Notes under the pieces: model-generated
Databases searched by the model: none
Told to the model about the DNA's origin: nothing
What the model saw: only the letters and a program-made list of their open reading frames with translations
Shown: positions 57,816-64,000 of the stretch, one piece after another
Layout of the letters: every line of letters begins with the position of its first letter
Position numbering within the stretch: position 1 is the stretch's first letter
Assembly: GCF_024868665.1 (NCBI RefSeq)
Contig: NC_079904.1
Span: forward strand, 18,013,223-18,077,222
DNA: 64,000 nt
Direction of reading: 5' to 3'
Source: Triplophysa rosa
Lineage: Eukaryota > Chordata > Actinopteri > Cypriniformes > Nemacheilidae
Translations under genes and position numbers: made by a program

Positions 57816-58450
57816 ATTCAGTTTGTGTAAACAGAGATGAATGATAAACTAAAGGCACACATTCCTTAGATCGCACCACAGATACACAGGCACATGCACG
57901 ACTGCTCATTCATTCACATTGCTGCAGTTACAATAGGTAAACTTTTGGAATATAAACGTATGAAACCGTTAGTTCCAGTCCTTGATTCTGATTGGTCAAT
58001 AGCTGCTATTATGCACAATCATTTACAATATAACACAGCTATGATCACTGCACTCTTTGTGTACCACTGTGCAGCACCCATAGCAACCTAAACATTCTGT
58101 TGCTGTTTACAGTCGGTCAAGGATTTTTTTTTCCAGCAGAAGGAAGACTTTTAGTGATTTTACTTCATGAAAGTTGCATTGATTCATATTTTTTGGCTTT
58201 GATATCTGTATTGTGTTTATGTATATAGCTGTATTGTGTGGTAACTGTTCTATTAAAGCAATAAGATCATTGTTATGAGGTAGTAGAGTTTAAGTTTTAT
58301 TGTGGCCTTAATATAACAATTAGACAAAAAAGTTACGTTAGGATTAAGAAAACAACCTATGGGACATCAAAGTGGCAGTAGTTGAAAAAACATGTGAAGT
58401 TAATGGATGTCTGCACACACACAGATACAGTACGTAGATATACTGTCTTA

Positions 58451-59026
58451 GGCCGTGTTCAGACTTGATTTCATTTTTGAAGCTGCTAGCGTCTGTTTTA
58501 CATTATAATCCTATGGAGTAAACCGTGTTTTCAAAAAACGTCCTGAGCTCTTTTTTAAACGCCAGCGCCGACGTCTTTTTCTGCAGCTCAGAGCGTCTTT
58601 TGAGGTTGAAAAAAGTTCAACTTTTCTTAAAAAAAAACGCCCTACGTCAAGCTCCCTTTTCACAGCTAACCAATGACAGAGACCTGTTTTTTTTCCATAA
58701 CAACATGCAAGGAACATGATTGGTCGAGAAGGCTCAAGCTCGAAAAAATAAAATGGCGGCCGAAACGCCCGGTGGAGCATAGTTTTGTATAAATGTAAGT
58801 TTAATTTTCACTTTCAACAACCTCTGATTGCATTTCTAGCGAGAAATTAGTATTGTAGAAAAATATGTGATTAGTTATTGCAAAGACGCTCTCTGTTTAT
58901 AATTCAAATAGACTGCCTTCGTGCACAGACGCTGCCTCCGAAGTCATGGCGTTCATCTGCTATTTGTAACCAAACACCTTTGTTAACTTTTTCTGTCAAT
59001 TCTGTCAGTCAATTCTGAACACGGCC
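58451..59026. mobile_element. TIR MITE, 576 bp
   Basis: Left GGCCGTGTTCAGACTTGA and the reverse complement of the right end GGCCGTGTTCAGAATTGA are inverted repeats with one difference in 18. The interior has repeated GACGTCTTTT/AGCGTCTTTT-like words and no long ORF with a domain. Target duplication not clear; superfamily unknown. Confidence 0.75.
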
Positions 59027-59899
59027 TCAGGGTGGAAGAAAAGGCCACTGTTATATTGTTGTCCTGCTGATGTAAAAGTCAAAAGCACACATATGGGTCT
59101 ATGATAAATCAACTTAAGTTGTCATCCAGATTCCACAGATATTGTCAAATGGAAAACATACACAACCATTTATAAACTCCTTGAAAACTAAAAGCATCTA
59201 AAAAGAGATATGACACAACTAGGCTAGATAAGGAGAACACACGCCTCTTTCAAACAACAATAAAACATTTAGATTTAAAAAAATGACCTTTATTTAGACT
59301 CAGAATTTAATGTTAAAGTTTAAATCATTCAAACATGCATTAATATATGTTTGGTTTATCTGTAAATACTGGCAGCTACACACAACTTATAGCACACACT
59401 TATGCACAGAAATTTTTCCGGCATATTTTCAGCCCCTCACCCGTCATTTTAACCCTACGGCTCATCATCACATACAGATTTATGAGAACAGAGTCATGCA
59501 AAACAAGAGGCACTCCAGCCATTCAATTCAAAATGGCAGAACATTGGCAAAAGCTCTGAGGTAAATGTACAACACCAGAGAGACGCTGTTTACAGAGAGA
59601 TAGTACTGTGAAAAGCTTGTTACCCATTACACTGCGATAAATGCCTTTGATGCTTTACTGTATTGACCATTATGTTACAAATATAACTAAAAGGTCCTGA
59701 GCATCACCAGACAGAATGAGAACAAAGTCCTGCAGATCTAACTGTTAGTGCATGGCACTGAAACATTAGGGTCATTATCAAGGGTTCAAATTCTATGGAA
59801 TAAACATACTGATAAAGTTTAATTGCAATGTAAATTAAAGCATCTGTCAAACACATAACGTAAATGCAAGGAATTCAGCATAATATATTTGAGCTGGGA
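59027..59899. other. No gene seen
   Basis: AT-rich sequence with short ORFs. No domain or transposon end recognised. Confidence 0.45.
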
Positions 59900-59903
59900 G
59901 TAT

Positions 59904-60374
59904 TGCGTCAATGTATGCAGAGACAGAACCCAAATGCAGAGAGCACTTTGACTCAAAAGACTTTAACAAAGAAAAATCCATGAGGTGGAAAACAGCAACA
60001 AAACTCAGGACTTAACTGAAAGTTCGAACCCAATCGCTTCAAAACAAACTTCTTGGCCTGGTAACAGGACTGCATATAGTGATCACATCAAAATACAACC
60101 TACCAGCACTAGACAATAAGCACAAGGGCATTATAAAGGGTGACAGAACATGGGATAATTGCAATGGGCAGGTGAGGGGCATGAAACATTGGCGGGAAGC
60201 TTGATGCGAAAACGAGGGGATGGGTCAAGACCGGTGACAGGAGGCACATGGCATAACGCAACAAAACAATGGCCATGTGCTTCCACACGAAACACAACAA
60301 GCACAAAAGACATGGTACTGTCACGACCCTGTCCACAAGACTAGAAATCTTTCAAGGAGGACAGGATCATGACA
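59904..60374 (-). mobile_element. Diverged solo LTR, copy 4
   Basis: Plus-strand ends TGCGTCAATG...CATGACA with GTAT at 59900-59903 and 60375-60378 (4 bp, possibly read as 5 bp). On the minus strand it begins TGTCATGATCCTGTCC, has a TATA-like CCCTTTATAATGCCC and ends near CATTTGGGTTCTGTCTCTGC, parallel to the CACTTGGGTTCTTCC end of the other LTRs. H1 (60319-60374) and H2 (60240-60284) are both present with new sequences. It is a distant subfamily of the same LTR type. Confidence 0.6.
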
Positions 60375-60454
60375 GTATTGCACTTTATGATAAAAGCATT
60401 ATTCATTTATTCAAAATATTGACTATTTTTAACATATAAAATAAACATAGTGGT

Positions 60455-60620
60455 CGGAACCGAAAGCCTCGGGTGCAGTGCTCTGACATGTGGTTGCGCA
60501 TCCGGCGACCCCGGTTCGATACCCATCTCATGGTCCTTTCCCAATCCCACCCGCTTCTCTCTCCCACTTTGCTTCCTGTCCTTTCTCTCACTGAACTGTA
60601 CAAATAAAGGCAAAAATAAC
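60455..60620 (+). mobile_element. tRNA-derived SINE, second family
   Basis: The head has a tRNA-like stretch with a good B box GGTTCGATACC (60513-60523) after GCATCCGGCGACCCC. The body is CT-rich (CCCACCCGCTTCTCTCTCC) and ends with ACAAATAAAGGCAAAAATAA. The A box is degenerate. Different from the SINE at 5151-5301. Confidence 0.75.
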
Positions 60621-60712
60621 TAAAAAATATAGTCGAATTGTGGAAGAATAAAACTGTTCTTGCATCTGTAAAACTTTTGTGTGAGTTCAATGGAGAGGCT
60701 CAGAGATGACGT

Positions 60713-62393
60713 ATTTTTGTATGCAAAACCCGGAAGCGAGTTAGCATTTTAGGACTTGCGGTTCCATCGCTCCAAAGTCTATGTGTTTTTTTAATGGGTT
60801 TTTGGTAAATCGCCCGAAATAAGGTCTGTGGTAAACACAACCTTTTCACGTTTTATTCTATGACATAAAACACACCAATTATAACCCGCTTGTGATTTTT
60901 TAAAGCCTTATTGTGTCTTCAAAACGGCAGTTGCTAACAAGTTGCTAAAAGCGACTACTTCCTTTGGCGGGGATGTTAGACGTCATCGCGCATATAAAGC
61001 TCACAAATAATGCAACATGGGCACAAATCTCTTAAAACGTAGATGCGGATTCATTCACGCAGTAATTACTTACCAGGGAACACATTTTTAATAAAGTTTG
61101 AAAGAGTTCGGGGGCTTGGTGGCAGGGGCGTAGCAAGCTTTTCAAAAGTGCGGGGGATGGCTGTGGTTTGTTTGTTAACAATAAAAATGATGAATACAAT
61201 GACAGAAGGGTACAAAAGGTATAACATACAAGATATAAAAAGCTTCCCATTTAAATGAGTGATACTAGAAAAGTATAAAAACACACTCGGTGGTAAGCTT
61301 GATAGTGACATAGGTCTGACAGGACTGTGACTGAGACTGCTAAATTTTGCTTACTTGCGCCTTGAAAAGGGGGGATAAATAAAAAAAGCCCACACAAAGC
61401 TTTTTCTCTGGTGGTATAAATAATGTAACAATTTACTGTTTTTAAACATTAAAATAATATACACTTTTCTTTCATAGTTCTTCAACAGGTATGCAAACAA
61501 TCACATAATTTCTCGCTTTTTTCTCCTCAACAGGTACAATCAAACAAACCAGGTAAGTATCCACAAAAGTATTCATCTAATCAACAAACAATGCTCAAAA
61601 TATCAAAATCAATTGCACTGGCAATAAACCCATAAATACACTGCTTAACAATGACAATTTGTCCCTCCTCCTCGTCAATTCCCTGCCTTCTTCATCACAG
61701 TTACTTTATACATTGCATGCCACATACATAACCGAATTTAGATAGCTGCTGAACAATGTCCCAATTAGCAATTAGCATTAGTCTAAAAAAACGAAATATA
61801 ATACAGAAAACACTCGACATGTCAACAAAACATAAACATAACATCTTCCCAAACACATATCAAGCTTATTTAAAAACCTCGAAAGCATAAACACTCATTC
61901 AAAGTACCTGGAAAAGGGAGATGTAAATAAAGATAACCATAAGTTCCCGCCTCCTCAGCACGAGCTGACCGATAAATCTAACACACCAAGAGAGGCGGGA
62001 CTTAAGGCAGAATAGCCAATCATCAGCCGGTTACACTCAAAGCCGGTGTCATGTTTGAGAGGGAGGGGAGAGGAGGCAGCCGCAGCGAGCGCAGACACAG
62101 AGCGGCCAGAGAAATGGAGGAGCGATTGCTGTAAGGCGTTTGTGCAAAACTGCGGAAAAAGTGCAGAAAAAGTGCGGATGTTGAACCCACGGGTGCGATG
62201 CCCCTGCTTGGTGGTGGAGAAGTTGATATCTAGCGACCTTAAGTGTAGTCTGTTTATAGCATCGTGTTAGCTTTTTACTTCTGTCAATTGTATTTCAGTT
62301 TCAAAGGTAACCAATGTGGTCTACGGGGAAAATGCATAGGCTTTCGTTCGAGGGAACCAGCGTGGCGCTTACTTCCGGGTAGACTACAAAAAT
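60713..62393. mobile_element. TIR element interrupted by a hAT insertion
   Basis: Left ATTTTTGTATGCAAAACCCGG and the reverse complement of the right end ATTTTTGTAGTCTACCCGG match, and inner blocks also pair (GGTTCCATCGCTCCAAAG against GGTTCCCTCGAACGAAAG). Without the nested hAT it is about 590 bp. No target duplication found; superfamily unknown. Confidence 0.5.
61123..62206. mobile_element. Non-autonomous hAT transposon, nested
   Basis: Perfect 8-bp duplication CTTGGTGG at 61115-61122 and 62207-62214. Ends CAGGGGCGTAGCA and (reverse complement) CAGGGGCATCGCA are imperfect inverted repeats of the hAT type. The 1,084-bp interior has no transposase domain I recognise; a GC-rich block near 62050-62200 could be a relic of an exon. 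Confidence 0.8.
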
Positions 62394-62398
62394 CTAGA

Positions 62399-64000
62399 TT
62401 CCCTTTCTGTCGGTCTCTCGACGTTGTGTCGAACCGACAGATGGGGTTCGTCCTTGAGAACCAATCACTTCCGACTTCTTAGAAAAGGCCAATGAAAATT
62501 GGCGAATGAAATTTGCATGCCGGACTTCGCCCCCAGATATCCGGGTATAAAAGGGAGACGGCGTGCCTCATTCATTCACCTTTTGTTCTTCGGAGCCTTC
62601 GCTCATGATCAACAGACTTCGCTACAAGACTGCCGGCTCTACGACGTGGTGCAGCGGACTGTCCCTTCCTGCAGCGACTTCCCCTGGGCGTCTCGGCGGT
62701 TCCAGAAGTGTTCGAGTTTTTTTCTCTAAAAGAGCAAATTTCTCCAGCGTGGCATGTCCCGCTGTTCTCGTGGGTGCAACACACTCATCGAGGAGGGGGA
62801 CGGACACGATGTCTGCTTCCAGTACGCTGGGGCAGATGTTGTGGATACGTCCTGCCCGCACTGCGGGGGGCTGACGATTCAGACGTTGCGTCATGGGTGG
62901 CTGTGTTCCCACGGGACTCAGCCACCACCTCGTCTGCTTCCCGTTCCGTGACGGCAGGACTACGGCCCTGCCGCCCGCTATGGCGAGCAGCGAGGGTGAT
63001 ATGAGGATTACTGTGAGCGCTAATCCGTCAGCCACTGGCTCGCGGACCGTTCGCACCTCGCCTTGCTCGTCTGACCGTTCCCCATAAGACAGTCCGCCGT
63101 CTTATTCTTCAATCACGTATCGGACACGGTACGTGATGATGAGATGTCTGTTGCAGCATCGGAAGGTGACTTACTGGCATCAGACTCCGACGATTCCTTG
63201 AAGCTCCCTCCCTCGGGGGGTCGAGATCAGGAAGAAGCGGATGTCGTAATGTCAGCCATGCTTTCCCGGGCCGCCGGCATTGGGTTGCGGTGCACTGCAC
63301 TGCCTCTCCCAACGCTCGCGGCTGGATACACGGTACATCGGGCTTGAGAGCGGCTCCAAGCCGCACTCGCCCTCAGTTCCGTGTCCCCCTGGAAGTGCAT
63401 GAGGAACCTAGTACGACCTGGAACGCCCCCTTCGGTGCGTACACGTCAACTAGTTCCATCACCCTTTCTTCCCTCGATGGTGGGGCAGCTAGAGGATACG
63501 TCGGTCCCCCAGGGGCTCGACCTAGACTCCCGTCCAAAACACGTAGGCTTTTCGGCATCTGAGGTGTCGAGAGCTTACTCTGCTGTGGGCCAAGCTGTCC
63601 CCTCTCTCCATGCTATGGCCTTCCTGCAGGCCAATGCGCGGAGAGAGCTCCATGAGGGTAAGACCGACCCAGCGCTTATGCAGGAAATCCGCGGCTTCAC
63701 CGACCTCGCTCTCGGGCGAACAAGGTGATCGCGCGGGCCCTGGGTCGGACGATGTCCACACTTGTGGTCCAGGAGAGACACCTCTGGCTGAACCTTGCAC
63801 AGGTGAGTAACTCTGAGAAAGTCCGCTTTCTCGATGCACCCATCTCGCAAGGGGGGGCTGTTTGGTGATACTGTCGAGTTCGACAGTTAGGGAGCAGACA
63901 GAGGATATCACGTATGTCCTCCCCAGCCGCGACTCGACCGCCCTCTGGCCGCCGAGATCCCGTGCACCGTCTGCTTCCCAGCAGCCCTGGTCCTCTTCGA
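62399..64000 (+). mobile_element. DIRS-type retrotransposon, copy 3, cut by window end
   Basis: Plus-strand element beginning TTCCCTTTCTGTCGGTCTCT, the outer 5' end seen in copies 1 and 2. Its ITR-equivalent region (about 62418-62583) has the same order of motifs but differs at many positions from the other two. The gag-like region follows and the window ends before the reverse transcriptase. It belongs to a diverged subfamily and lies in opposite orientation to copies 1 and 2. Confidence 0.85.
62700..64000 (+). pseudogene. Gag-like ORF1 of DIRS copy 3, partial
   Basis: The frame at 62754-62951 gives CSRGCNTLIEEGDGHDVC then CPHCGG, a Cys/His cluster compatible with a zinc-binding gag domain. 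It continues through TIQTLRHGWLCSHGTQ where copy 2 is frameshifted. Further on, ARRELHEGKTDPALMQEIRG is readable at about 63640-63700, and QVSNSEKVRFLDAPISQGG in the frame around 63800-63860. A frame change between the two parts indicates damage. The C terminus lies outside the window. Confidence 0.55.

Larger units (their letters stand above)
56195..58450. other. No gene seen; microsatellite-flanked repeat
   Basis: Mostly AT-rich DNA. Bases 57536-57761, between two CA arrays, read like a dispersed fish repeat (CTATCCCTATCCCTAAACC and GGTCCCCACGGTGACAC). No coding exon recognised. Confidence 0.4.

Overview
The window is eukaryotic, AT-rich, repeat-dense vertebrate DNA, almost certainly from a teleost and most likely a cyprinid (zebrafish, carp or goldfish group). 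Evidence: tRNA-derived SINEs with a fish-type 3' tail, a CR1/L2-type LINE whose 3' end ends in TTGAG repeats, TTAA-flanked MITEs, hAT and PIF/Harbinger DNA transposons, DIRS retrotransposons with inverted terminal repeats, and many CA/TA/CT microsatellites. I could not identify a single host protein-coding gene. Every convincing coding region belongs to a transposable element (TE).

Layout. 0-8.4 kb: unique-looking AT-rich DNA with TTAA MITEs and one tRNA-derived SINE. 8.4-14.0 kb: DIRS element copy 1, minus strand, GC-rich and internally deleted, followed by a long-TIR MITE (14.0-14.67 kb). 14.7-19.05 kb: mostly unremarkable. 19.05-19.69 kb: solo LTR. 19.73-21.7 kb: foldback MITE carrying a hAT element and a TTAA MITE. 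22.88-28.1 kb: apparently full-length CR1/L2-like LINE on the minus strand with two open ORFs. 29.4-30.9 kb: inverted-repeat element broken by a LINE tail. 31.7-33.4 kb: nested TIR elements holding a second solo LTR. 37.8-39.55 kb: decayed LINE on the plus strand. 40.8-46.97 kb: DIRS copy 2, same orientation as copy 1 and more complete. 49.86-50.98 kb: Harbinger-type MITE. 51.9-56.19 kb: third solo LTR split by a 3.7-kb PIF/Harbinger transposon with both of its genes (Myb-like protein and DDE transposase). 58.45-59.03 kb: TIR MITE. 59.9-60.37 kb: a diverged fourth solo LTR. 60.45 kb: SINE. 60.7-62.4 kb: TIR element with a nested hAT. 62.4 kb to the end: 5' part of a third DIRS copy on the plus strand.

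The genes are grouped by element. The DIRS gag, reverse transcriptase/RNase H and tyrosine recombinase remnants form one retrotransposition unit per copy. LINE ORF1 (esterase-like) and ORF2 (endonuclease plus reverse transcriptase) form another. The Harbinger Myb-like protein and transposase form a third, transcribed convergently. Only the LINE looks potentially intact; the DIRS and Harbinger genes carry frameshifts or deletions.

The most unusual signal is a pair of hairpins at the start of each solo LTR. They keep their positions and pairing while the sequence changes between subfamilies. The nesting order, exact target-site duplications (TSDs) and the DIRS internal complementary region could all be read directly. 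All family assignments are by eye, without database searches.
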